Shown: positions 21,321 through 32,425 of the stretch, piece after piece
Position numbering within the stretch: the stretch's first letter is position 1
How the letters are laid out: the number at the start of each line of letters is the position of its first letter
Origin: Orychophragmus violaceus
Lineage: Eukaryota > Streptophyta > Magnoliopsida > Brassicales > Brassicaceae
Length of the DNA: 64,000 bases
Assembly: GCA_030180135.1 (NCBI GenBank)
Contig: CM058232.1
Location: 75,307,254-75,371,253 of the forward strand
Direction of reading: 5' to 3'
Position numbers and translations under genes: made by a program
Notes under the pieces: model-generated
Databases searched by the model: none
What the model was told of the DNA's origin: nothing
The model's input: the letters and a program-made list of their open reading frames with translations, nothing else

Positions 21321-23860
21321 ATTGGATACCGGCTGTGGTGCTCATATTTTGTGAAAATATGCAGGGCCTAAGCAATAGTAGGACTTTGGAGAAAGGAAAA
21401 TTGGACCTGTGCGGTGGAAATGGAGCAAGATTTGTTACATTAGCCGTAGGAATCCATTTGTCTTTTACCTTCTGGCATGGTTTTAGAACTTAATAATTGC
21501 TACTATTCCTTGTTTGGATTTAGATGGATATCAGTTTTCAATTATGAATAAATGTTGTTCATTTGATTACAATGATATATATTATGGTAGCGGTCCATTA
21601 TAGAATGGACTTTATGTTCTAAACCAAAGTGTACCACCCTATAACATTAGTATTAAGAGATTCAAGTCAAATGACACGAATCAAATTTTTCCTTGGCATT
21701 GTCATTTGGGCCACATAAATGAGAAACAGATTCAGAAGCTCCATAGTGATGGGCTTTTGGGCTCATTTGATTATGAATCATGTGAGAAATGCGAATCTTA
21801 TTTATTGGGTAAAATGACGAATGCCCCTTTCAACAAAAGGTAGTGTCGATCGACACAAAAGGTGTATCGATCGACACAGGTCGCGAACGAACAAAATGAA
21901 AGGGCCAGTGACTTATTGGCTTTATGCATACGGATGTGTATGGCCCGATGAGCCAAAGTGCTAGAGGAAACTTTCAGTACTTCATTACCTTTACTGACAT
22001 TTTCAGTAGGTATGATTATTTCTATTTAATGAGACATAAAACAGAATCTTTGAAGAGTTCAAAGAGTTCCAGAATGAAGTACAGAATAAACTTGGCGAAA
22101 GTATTAAAACTCTACGATAAGATCGTGGAGGTGGATACTTAAGCTAAGAATTCAGTGATCATCCGAGAGATTGTGGAATTGTTTCGCAACTTACTCCTCC
22201 TGGAACGCCCCAATGAAATGGAATTTCCGAGAGGAGGAATCGGACTTTATTAGATATGGTTCGATCAATAATGAGTCACATAAATCTTCCATTATCCTTC
22301 TGGGATACGCTCTAGAAACGTCTGCATATAAACTAGATAGGGTTCCATCAAAATCAGTTACAAAAACACTACATGAGATGTGGACTGGAAATGTTCCTGA
22401 TTTGTCTTTCATGAAGATTTGGGGTTGTGAGGCTTATGTAAAACGTTTAATCTCTGATAAGCTCGCATCCAAGTCCGATGAATGCTACTTCATTAGTTAT
22501 CCTAAGGAGACTAAGACATGTTACTTTTACTCCCATCGATCAAATTAATGGGTATTTGATACACATTAATATACGTGTTTAGAGGGTGTGTCGATCGACG
22601 CAAGTGTTGTGTCGATCGATGTAATGCGAAGAACGACACAATTGACTGTGTTTTTCCTGAGAAAGATTTTCTTTCCAGGAAGAACAGTGGGAGTAAAGTA
22701 CAACTCGAAGAAATTCGAAAATCACAGGAGACTGATTAACCTGATGAGGAAGAGCAGCATTTGGATCTACAAAGAGTTGAACCCACACCTGTGGTGCCTG
22801 AAGTTCACAAATCCGAGAGGATTCGTCACGAACCCGAGAAATTTGGATTTCTCATGACCAATTGCCATGATCTATTGATCATAGACAGTGACGAGTATGC
22901 GACTTTGAAGAAGCAATGATGGGCCTTGACTCCGAAAAGTGGCCGAAAGCCGCTGAATCCGAAATGGGATCTATGTCACAGAACCAAGTATGGACTTTGG
23001 TTGATTTACCCGATGGTGTAAAAACCATTAAGTGTAAATGGATTTTCAAGAAGAAAATTGACGTAGATGGTAATATTCAGATATACAAAGCGGGGTTGGT
23101 GGCAAAAGGTTTCAAGCAAATTCATGGTATTGACTATGAAGAAATCTATTCTCCAGTCACCATGCTTAAGTCCATTCGGATTCTCCTAGCAACCGCCACT
23201 CATAATGGTTATGAGATCTGGCAGATGGATGTGAAAACAGTTTTCCTTAATGGAATTATGGAAAAGGATGTGTACATGACACAAACTGAAGTTTTTCATT
23301 GATCCTAATGAAGCTAGGAGGGTATGTAAGCTTCATCGGTCCATTTGTGGATTGAAGCAAGCATCTCGGAGTTGGAATCTTCGTTTTGATGAAGCGGTCA
23401 AAAAGGTTTGACTTCATCAGGAACGAAGAGAAACCGTGTGTTTAAGAAGACGAGTGGGAGCATAGTTGCATTTCTCGTATTGTATGTTGATAACATACTG
23501 CTTCTCGGAAATGAAGTTCCATAGTTTCAGTCTGTTAAGACTTGACTCGAAATTTATTTTTCGACAAAAACCTGTGGGAGAAGCTAGCCGTATACATTAT
23601 TGGAATAAGAATCTATAGAGATAGATTGGACAAGCTAATTGGATTGTGTCAAGATACTTATATGGATAAGGTCTTACACAGGTCTAATATGCATGATTCC
23701 AAGAAGGGCTTCATGCCAATGACTCTTGGCATTACTCTTAGCATGACGCAGTGTCCTTCGACACATGCTGAGCAAGAGCGTATGAGAGTCAGACTTCTGC
23801 TACAGGCATTAGATGTCTTAAGATATGACTTTAATTTTAGTGGGAGTTGTTGTTGATTTT
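21321..23860 (+). pseudogene. Copia-C pol remnant with two palindrome-bearing inserts and no RNase H
   Basis: Pol order is kept. Integrase: an HHCC-like start near 21690-21800 and core at 21910-22140 (H-T-D-V-Y-G-P-M, F-I-T-F-T-D-I-F-S). The integrase C-part lies at 22171-22548 (M-W-T-G-N-V-P-D-L-S-F-M-K-I-W-G-C-E-A-Y). RT start is at 22916-23302 (W-x-L-V-D-L-P-D-G, K-C-K-W-I-F-K-K-K). RT middle follows, with Q-M-D-V-K-T-V-F-L-N-G and a Y-V-D-N motif in place of Y-V-D-D near 23485. The sequence then jumps from Q-C-P-S-T-H-A-E-Q-E-R-M (about 23780) to the end of the coding region, omitting the RT C-terminus and all RNase H. Palindrome pairs sit at 21843/21864 and 22588/22609. Confidence 0.85.
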
Positions 23861-24630
23861 AGTTATGATATGATGTTTATGTAAACATAATTTGATTATG
23901 AACTCTGACATCAATATTATTTAATTATGTTATTAAATAATAGTCCCATAGTAATTTATGACATTTTATAGGTCATCAAGTATGTGACTTGATCATGAAA
24001 CCCTATAGATAATAAATGACATAAGTTATGTTGGTCCCTGGTCAAGGTTGTTAAAGTGGGACATTAACAACCGCGTGAGACTAGTATGTGAGGTGACTGA
24101 TGACTAAGTTTCATGGATTCATTAATAAGAGTATTAAAGTCAATCACATAGATATGTGTTGGAGAACACATGATCGGACATGACCCGCTAATGAGAACTC
24201 TACAGGATAGTTATATAAGTGTCATGAGAGTTTTCATTACGACTATAGAGTATAGTCCTTAGACCTGAGTTCATCATGTTTTCTTATATATGAATTGGTC
24301 CGCTTTAACCTTGTCAAACGTCAGCCGTAGCTGGTGACTATAAAGGCATTGATTGGGCGTATCATGAAATGTGTGAAGAAACAGTGATGGAACAAGATGG
24401 GATTTGTCCCTCCTATATAACAGGAGATAAATATCTCAGGGCCCATCGAAGATTTGATACTGAGAAATGTGTGGCCGCACTCAAACGAGGTGATTGTCAG
24501 TCGTTTGTCTTGTCAGTATAAATCGGAGTTCGATGAACATGATATTGGCTTAATAAGGATGACACGGAGCTTGCCTTATGCCAGATCGAGATATAGAGAT
24601 GAAAGGATTATGGAATAGATGATTCCAGTA

Positions 24631-24642
24631 CAAGTGGGAGAT
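24631..24642 (+). other. Polypurine tract of Copia-C
   Basis: CAAGTGGGAGAT directly before the 3' LTR. Confidence 0.88.
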
Positions 24643-25358
24643 TGTTAGGAATGTCCTGAAATCACACTTGTAATCACTCTAGAGATAGTTGTGTTGTCGA
24701 GATTAGACATTCATATAATACTGGACAATCATAATGCTTTGCTAGAAGCCACTTATGATCAATGAATTTATAACTCATTGCTAGTATTATATGATCCTAC
24801 ATGGTCACACACCTAAGCAAACTGGATATAGAATATGGGGTTGATCATTAGTGTAATGATCTGATGAATGTATATATGATATGCATTTGATAACAAGTTT
24901 CTGAGGCAGTGTCGATCGACACAACATGTGCATCGATCGACACAGATCGCGGACCAAAATAGCGATTTTGGTTTATGACTTAATTAACCACGGTTTGAGT
25001 CTTGGTTAATCAGGTCATGGTAAAAGTTATTATATATATGATATATGGTCGACTTTTACAGCAATTAGACTTAATTCACAGCCACCAGAAAGAAACTGAA
25101 ACCCTCTGAGAGATCCGATCTCTAACGGCACTAGCATCCCGTCCGTTCCAGTTTGTGTGCGTGTGGATACCAGTAGAGGCGCAGCACTTGAGGCGCTAAT
25201 CAATCTCGAATACCAAATCATCTTCCGCTGCATAACTTCCAGGTATCTTCGAGATCTGATGTAGATTCAATAATATAAACATGAACCCTAGATCCTAGGC
25301 TATGGAATTTAGACTTAGGGTTACCTAATTGGATTAAGAACTGCTAGAAATTCCTTCA
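24643..25358 (+). repeat. 3' LTR of Copia-C
   Basis: A 716-bp LTR, same length as 18532-19247. Paired palindromes lie at 24909 and 24930. It is followed by the TATTC target duplication and the rest of the split 92-bp repeat. Confidence 0.95.
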
Positions 25359-25363
25359 TATTC

Positions 25364-27176
25364 ATCCAAAAACAACATGTTATGGACACTGTTCATCCAC
25401 ATGCACTGTTCATGCGTGGAATTTAATATATATATATATAAAAGTCATAGTGGAACATGCTATCAATCAAGAAAGTACTATTGTCATAAGAACATTTTAG
25501 TCTTTTTAACACTGAAATTGAACAAAAAAAAATATAAATATACAAACTTTTCTAAAAATACAATTTTGGTATTAATGTTTTAAAAAACTATTATACTGGA
25601 TGCAATTAATCCGAAAAAGCAGGCATAACAGAATTCTCAAACTTCCTAATTACTGTTTTTTTTTAAATTAAAGTTTTTTGTTTCTTCTTTAGGTTGAACA
25701 AAAAAATTACAAAGAAACAATACTAATACAAGACTGAAAAATTCATGAGTGGTTTTAGTGAATAACCATAGATAGTATATTAATTAGGTAAATAAAAAAT
25801 AGTTGATAATTTGTTATGTAGAAAAGGGAAAAACAATGTTAAACTAAAAATATTCTTTATAATTTGATTACTTATATAAAATGTCATTAAAAACAAATTT
25901 CCGGCTAACTGTTAAACGAGGGAGCTACTTTAACACTTAAATCGGAAAATGAAAACTTGTTATTAGTTATGTTATCATCTAAGTTTTAAGAATAACTATC
26001 TTCAGAATAAATTTATATTTATTGTGTTAATTTAGATAACAAATATTGAATATCATCATGTTAACGACATTATTATGCTAACTCAATTAATATAGTGTAT
26101 AAAATATCTTGTTAACACAATTACCGTATTATAAAAAATGAAAATTGTCATGTTTAACTTACTTATCAAATTGATACAACTGTATTAGATTAGTTATCAC
26201 ATAATGTTTATGTAGGTATCATACATATAAAATATAAAAAATAAAAATAAAATAATTAAATAAATGATTGTGTTGACATAATTATCATATCATAAAATAT
26301 GTTTTTTATTTTATAATTAACTTTATTATCAGACAAATTATATATAATTATGTTAGATATGGGTTTAACACCTCATCCATAAATCCATTCAAATTTGTCA
26401 TTTTATCAAAATATCAAGCCGGCTAAAAGGTCAACAATCTAACAAAAAAAAATCAAACTATTTTTACTATATATAAATAAATCATTCACTGCTCATTTTA
26501 TATATTATGTAATTTGCAAACTAAATAAGTGACGAGCCAAACAATTCAAAATTCATTTATACCCATATAAATAATTTTTTTTTTGTAAGAGAGATCACCC
26601 ATATAAATAATTACCAACTCTAGTCTTCCTCACTTTTTCCTTTCTACTTTAATTTATCCCTTATATCTGCTAAATTGTTTTGGTTGACTGCTTATATATA
26701 TTTCTTCAAGATGACAAGATTTCTAAATGCTATTCAGTTTTGAAATTTGAAGTAACGAGGAACAATTTTCATAGGTATCTCTCTATCTCTATTTCTCAGC
26801 TGTATTAGTTTTGTTTTTGTATATCCTTGTCTAAATTTTAGAGAGCAATTCTTTCTTTGTTTTTAGTTCGTTGCAAGAATTGCTTGGCGACTTTATCTAA
26901 ACGACAACACACAAAGCTTTAGGATTGATTCGTCAAATAATGTAGAAGAAAATGATACGTGAGTCGCATATCTAATATAACTCAATTTTTATCTAGAATT
27001 TTTATTAAGAGATTTTCAACGAGCTTCGTAGTGTTTAATAAATTTTACTTTACAGCGAATAGCTTTTGAAAGGGTTTATTCTTTCTATTCATCCATATAT
27101 GTTAGCAATGCTATATATGTAAAATTCCAAATAGAAAATATATAAACAATTAAATTATGCAAATAACAGATAATAT
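25364..27176. other. AT-rich intergenic stretch
   Basis: After the end of the split tandem repeat (to about 25420) I see no gene, RNA or element ends. The sequence is very AT-rich with short TA runs (25427-25440) and poly-A/T tracts. A pyrimidine-rich patch at 26770-26880 next to CTTTATCTAAACG resembles a plant 5' UTR, but no ORF follows. Confidence 0.5.
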
Positions 27177-28440
27177 AAGGACTTGATGGCAAGCCTCGTT
27201 CGCCCTAAAACTCTCCCGAGCCCAGTTCCCGAGGTGCCGCCGGAGGGTTTTATTTTGTTCGATCTTTGAGCTCCCCGGTGGCCGGAATCCTTTGCCGGTG
27301 CCGGGGAGTGAAGTGTGTCTTGTTTTTATTTGTTCGGCGTCGAAGAAACCCATTTTCGACTTCTCTGTAGATCGGCGGTGGTGGTTTCGTGCTCCCCTCC
27401 GGTGATAGTTGTGCGGCTGATCGTGGTTCGAGCGTGAGTGATGGTCGCTCTCTCTATAGCCGGCGAATGGTTGGTGGATTGGTTGGTTGTTGACTGTGGA
27501 TCTCTTCGGTGGTCTCCTCTGCTCAGATCTCCCCATGGGTTGTAGGTCCGAGGGTGGCTCGTGAGGTTTCCGGTGTGGTCCGTGGTCTGGCGAGTGGTGA
27601 GCTGTCTCTTCCTTTTTGTGTCGCTTGAGCTCAGGCTGTCTCTGAAAATGGTGTTCTTGGGTAGAATTTTATGGTTTAGATCTGCTTTCCATTCTTATTA
27701 TTGGAATGATTATGCGGCTCTGTCTTGATTTGGAACTAGATAGGGTCAGTTATCGATCTCCTTTCTCAGCCTGTGTGGTCTTGACCTGAGACTAGATGTG
27801 CGGTGTTAGAGCGACGGGTGTCTTAGCCCAGCTTGGCTCGTATTTATGCTTCTTTGTTTTGGCTGTCTTGTGCTCAATCTGTCTGCTTCTTATGGTGTTA
27901 ATGCTGCTGCTTGGGAGAGTTTTCGTCCTATTTTTGGTGGCTACGGTTGGTTCCTGCTGCCTTTGGGTTTGGGTTCTTCGGCTCCTTCTATAGGATTTGG
28001 TGTTTCGGTTCTCTTCGCATCTTCCCGTCGGTCTTCGAATGGTTAAAGTTACTCCTTCGTCTTCCTCGGTTTATCTGCATCCGGTTCTCGTGGCTTCTAA
28101 AGATGGAGCAATATAATGAGTTCAGGTGGATACAACCCAATAAAGTTCGGTCTTGATGCTGCTCTCCTCTCCTCTCTCGGTTCGCGGTGGTGGCTCCATT
28201 TTGGGTGTCTTGTTTCTAGGATCTTGAATTGGTCCTTGTTAGTTTCAAATTGGGATTTAGCTGCGTTTATTGTGTATTATGCTTAGTCTCCGAGGATTTC
28301 CTTTAAATCCGTCGGCCTTTGTCTCTGGGGGTTGATCCGTTATACCCGCCGGCTTCAGTCTTAATCTCTTGTATTGTCTTGGCTACTCTTTGAATGAATT
28401 ATAATCCATTAGTGAAAAAAAAAAAAAAAGGACTTGATGG
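27177..28440 (+). mobile_element. Sadhu-like non-coding poly(A) retroposon with 13-bp TSD
   Basis: A 1.24-kb G+T-rich insert (27190-28427) in AT-rich surroundings. It ends in TTAGTG followed by about 15 A residues and is flanked by a perfect 13-bp duplication AAGGACTTGATGG (27177-27189 and 28428-28440). It has no long conserved ORF. A related copy lies at 61243-62433, sharing the CGCCCTAAAA start, the CCTTCGTCTTCCTCGGTTT block, GGAGCAATATAATGAGT, and the TTAGTGAAAAA end. Target duplication, poly(A), size and lack of coding fit the Brassicaceae Sadhu retroposons. A truncated LINE derivative is the alternative. Retroposition is well supported; the family name is an inference. Confidence 0.75.
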
Positions 28441-29056
28441 ATATGATACAGTGCATATCTAAGAGAAGAACGCAAGAACACTTTCAATGAAGGATTCTTA
28501 GAGGGGTACTTAAAAATAAAATATTGAAAATAATGAAAAAAGAAGAGAGAGAAGATGAACCCTTGGTATCTTATTAAAAACCCCATCTAATGTATGTCTT
28601 GTTTTCATTGGTTCAAATTTGTTTTTAAATTTAATTTTAATTATATAACAAAATGAAACATTAAATAATAATTTATATAACTTAGAACCTCATTTAGAAC
28701 CTCAAAATGAGGTTCTTACCATTGAAGATGCTCTAACTAGTCTGTTCTTGTTTTCTTTTTTTCCAGCGTATGAAGCTGAGATCTGTCAATTAATTTTTTC
28801 GTACACTAAATCTAAGTTATGAGTCTAGTTGTAGCGAATAGTAATTGAATGATTTCTATTATGCATGAGTATATAAAATTACCGTCCATTGAATTATCGT
28901 TAAAAAAAAATTATCGTCTTATGTGCTTAACACCACACAAACAAGAGAATAATGAATATATACTGACATTATATATGTTACAAACAACATTTTCACCAAC
29001 AGCACTATGTTGTCCGTGACAAAAAAACCCGTTGAGTTTGCTTTAAAATAATCACG
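28441..29056. other. Intergenic, possible eroded MITE
   Basis: No gene. The stretch 28465-28740 begins AACACTTTCAATGAAGGATTC and ends with CATTGAAGATGCTCTAAC. These are loosely inverted relative to each other and resemble the GAGCATCTTCAATGG ends of plant MITEs. No target duplication was found, so this remains weak. Confidence 0.35.
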
Positions 29057-29116
29057 TAACCTACCAAAAGTTTTTTTTTTTTTTTTTTTTTTTTTTTGAA
29101 CATAACCTACCAAAAG
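29057..29116 (-). mobile_element. Tail-only retroposon insertion
   Basis: A 14-bp direct duplication TAACCTACCAAAAG (29057-29070 and 29103-29116) flanks just 27 T residues plus GAACA. On the minus strand this is TGTTC followed by poly(A). It looks like a target-primed insertion that copied only the tail of a LINE, SINE or similar RNA. Confidence 0.7.
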
Positions 29117-29255
29117 TTTACCCATAATTCCAAACCCAACGCGAGTTAAAGATTATGTTGAAGAGTGACTTTAGCAATAATGTTCCTAGAGCGGATGAAA
29201 TATCCATAGATCTTTGGGACACTAGATCTTTTGTATAATAAAACATATTATGATA

Positions 29256-29787
29256 ATAAAAAGTAGGGTTTTTGGGCGTTCGAGTACCCGTTCGGGTTTG
29301 GTTTGAGTCTTTCGGGTTTTTGGATTTTCGGATCCATGTATATAAGACCCATTCGAATATTTTATAATTTCGGTTCGGTTTCGGTTCAGTTCCAATCAGG
29401 TTCAGTTCGGGTCCGAGTATCCATAAATTATAAAACAAAAATAAAAATTGGTTAATTTGAACAAAAAATTGTTAAAATAAAACAAATATAACAAGATATT
29501 TCGTATATTTTATTTATTTTAGATATTTTAGCTATTTTGTTCTAAAAATAACCGATATATGAATTGGTAATTATAGTTTTAGATAATTCTGTTATATTAA
29601 GTCTAAATATAATTAATATTTTGGATATATAATTGTAATTCGGATATTTTGGGTACCCATTCGGTTCTCGGTTCGGGTCGGATTCGGTTCCGGTTTTTTG
29701 GATATAGAAGTTTAGGATCCATTCGGATATTTTGTTGGTTCGGGTTCGAGTTCGGTTCCGGGTTTTTTGCCCAGCCCTAATAAAAAG
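29256..29787. mobile_element. Non-autonomous hAT-type MITE with 8-bp TSD
   Basis: The element at 29264-29779 begins TAGGGTTTTTGGGCG and ends TTGCCCAGCCCTA, imperfect terminal inverted repeats of the TAGGGCTGGGC class. It is flanked by a perfect 8-bp duplication ATAAAAAG (29256-29263 and 29780-29787), the size expected for hAT transposition. The interior is non-coding, with subterminal TTCGGTTCGGGT-like repeats at both ends around an AT-rich core. Confidence 0.8.
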
Positions 29788-32425
29788 TGTAATGATTGAG
29801 TATGTCGGATTATAACACTGACAAAGTATTTATAAATCTTTCGTATAATAAAACAATAATTTGGGAAACATTTAGATCATGAAATAATAAGAGGTGTAAT
29901 GATTGAGTATGTCGAATTATAACACTGCAAAGAGTAAGGTGATAAAGATGGAGATACAAAAGGAAAATGAGAGATGATAAGCTTCCGGACCGTGATTTTG
30001 GGATAAATAGCTCGGAGTCCTTTTATATAATTCTCGCTCTTTTTCTTTTGGAATTGCATGCCCTTTACTAATGCAGAACCTTTAATGATTCGTCATTGAT
30101 CTTTGGGGTTCAAATCTCAGCTATAGGATATTCGCTTTTTACCTGTTTACTATAGTTTGCCGCAGTGGCAGACCCAGAATTTTTTTTTACGGGTCATGTT
30201 ATTAAAATTAGTGTCAAAAATAAAAATGAGTTGGTCATGTTATAACGTCGTTCCTGGCCCTGACTCTAGCGAACAAGTACATGTCTCTTCCTCCGGTTGA
30301 TCCTTATTGTACGTGAGTTTCTTTTGGATCCGATTTGTTGTTGAACTGTAGTGGGTTCAATCTATTCTTCGGGCTTGGATTATTAACAGACTGAGTTGAG
30401 GATAAGCAATCCACCACCAACAAATAATAATTTTCAAGTGGTCCATCATGCATTTTTATGGTATGGTTAGTTATTTTGATAACAAAATTAGAAGAGATTT
30501 GGCTAAGAAAAATTACAGTTTTTCATATCTACTAGAATTTATATTTTGGAAGACATCATTTTAGCATAAAAAATCGTTTTTAAACAAATATGTAGACATG
30601 TCTCTTATTTATAAAGCTAACTAATAATTTATAAAATAATAATTAGTAAAATCTTACTGCATTCTCTTGAAACATTTATTTTGAAACTATTAAATATTCA
30701 CATTTCTTTGAAACATGTATATTAATTAGGCATATGAAAATTCGCTTTTTTTTGGGTTGGATCAGGTCATTTTATTCGTTTTTTTTTGCGTTTTAATTTT
30801 TTTTTCTCAAAACTAACAAAATTTATTTTAATTCAGATTGATTTAGTTTTCTGTTTTTGGTTATTAATTTTTACTAAAACTAACAAAAGTTTCGGATAAA
30901 ATCAGGTAATTTCGAATAATTTCAGTTAATTTGGATATATTTGGTTATGTTATATCGGTTTGAATCAAGTAATTTGTACTTTTTTTTCAAACAATCCGGT
31001 TTACATTGGTTAGAGCACGTACAACGCTGTTACTCTCGGCGAGTTCTTAAAAATATTTGTTTATAATATATTTTTTTTTTTCAGATGCCAAAAAAAAAAT
31101 TAAAAAGAGACGAATCATGTAACGACACGTGGATCTGCACTGGACATGCTCTTATAAAAAATTCAGTTAAGTAGATCTGATTCGGTTATAAATCCCAATT
31201 ATATATATATATATATATATATTTATATGTATGTATCTCTTGATTCTTTTGCCGTCTCACATATATTTTCAGATTTAAAGTTGTGTTATGAATCTTATGA
31301 TACTGCGGCAATAAAGTGAACTAGCTAATAAACTATTAATATCGATCAGCTAGAAATCTTGATTGCAAAATGAATATATGGAAGTGGCCAATGTTTCTTT
31401 ATTAATCGGGTTGTACATATTCGACAAAATTGTAGAAGAAAAAACCACTCAACTTAGGCAGAAAACAATATTAAGATAAATATAATCTCAACCACTGATA
31501 CAATAGAAAACTGAAAAACAAAAAAAATCTTTTAATTTATTCGTTATAAAAAATCATAAACGGTCTATAGTATTATTTTTGCACAGGTCAAACAAAACTT
31601 AATTGTTAATAGCTTTAGTTAAGTCACTTATGACAACAAATCGGATCACTTCACAACATTGAACTTTCATTTGGAAAAACTACTAAAAATCAATAAAAAC
31701 TCGTTGACATCTATGGTCCAAAGTAGTCAACCTAATAGTTTTTAATGTAGAAGTTAACAATCTATTTTCCGAAAACAAACTTTAAACGCCATTAATTAAA
31801 AACCAACTAGTATATACTTTCAATAGGCAAAAGCATATATATAATTGGAAACGATTCGCAAGGGAATATATTACATATGAAGACAATAATATCAAAACTA
31901 AGATCTATCCTCAGTATATTCGGATGGCCAAATCATAACCAAAGGCACGCTTCCACAGTCCACACGCACAACTAGTGCTTATTTTCATTTCAAATTGCAA
32001 TGTAACTCAATGAACATTACATGTATGTGTGTGGATATATATACTTGTATAAGTAGTAATTGATCCTCAACATTCATCATCATGCATGTGTATTATGTGA
32101 GTCCTAATGGTAATTAATTAGGGTTTCATGCCTAATCAATCGAACTATGAATCCTGGACTGGACTGGTTTGGCCAAATATTTTAATCATTTTTTTAATTC
32201 ATCTTCAAAATACTTAAAAGATTACAATATAGCACTTGAAATAGCTAAGAAATTATAAGGTAGAGAAACTGAATATTAAAAAGCTATCTTGATCAATGGC
32301 ACAAAACATCAGGTAACATGTATGTCCAGAAGAACACAAATAACCAACGATTTAAGAGGGGTGAAGGATTATTTTGCCTTACATGTTTCAAATTCATGCC
32401 TAATAAGCTCCGAAAATATCAGGAT
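29788..32425. other. Intergenic region 3' of TCP1
   Basis: No protein gene supported. It includes a ~100-bp partial duplication (29840-29925 repeats the sequence flanking the hAT element, e.g. GTAATGATTGAGTATGTCG), a small TIR element (31011-31153), a TA dinucleotide run at 31201-31221, and A/T-rich DNA. Sequence just right of 32280 is probably the 3' UTR of TCP1. Confidence 0.5.
31011..31153. mobile_element. Putative short MITE
   Basis: About 143 bp with imperfect inverted ends (TAGAGCACGTACA at the left, TGGACATGCTCTTA at the right) around a T-rich core containing ACGACACGTGGATCTGC. This end motif is common in plant MITEs. The target duplication is unclear. Confidence 0.4.

Larger units (their letters stand above)
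18532..25358 (+). mobile_element. Copia-C, full-length degenerate Ty1/copia element
   Basis: A 6.8-kb plus-strand element with two 716-bp LTRs, a perfect 5-bp target duplication TATTC (18527-18531 and 25359-25363), a PBS at 19249-19260 and a PPT at 24631-24642. Gag, integrase and reverse transcriptase are recognisable but frameshifted, and RNase H is missing. The LTRs differ at roughly 26 of 716 positions, the most of any element here, so this is probably the oldest copia insertion in the window. Paired palindromes occur in both LTRs, four times in the leader and twice inside pol. Confidence 0.95.

Noticed and set aside
27150..27536. 128-codon minus-strand ORF rich in Arg, His and Ser
   Set aside because: It crosses the retroposon boundary and its target duplication, so it cannot be an old gene. 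It is a composition shadow.
27796..28156. Overlapping 65-81-codon plus-strand ORFs
   Set aside because: They lie inside the poly(A) retroposon. All frames are open by composition and none is shared with the related copy at 61243-62433.
31201..31221. TA dinucleotide run as a promoter or origin
   Set aside because: A simple microsatellite in AT-rich intergenic DNA with no adjacent gene in a fitting orientation.
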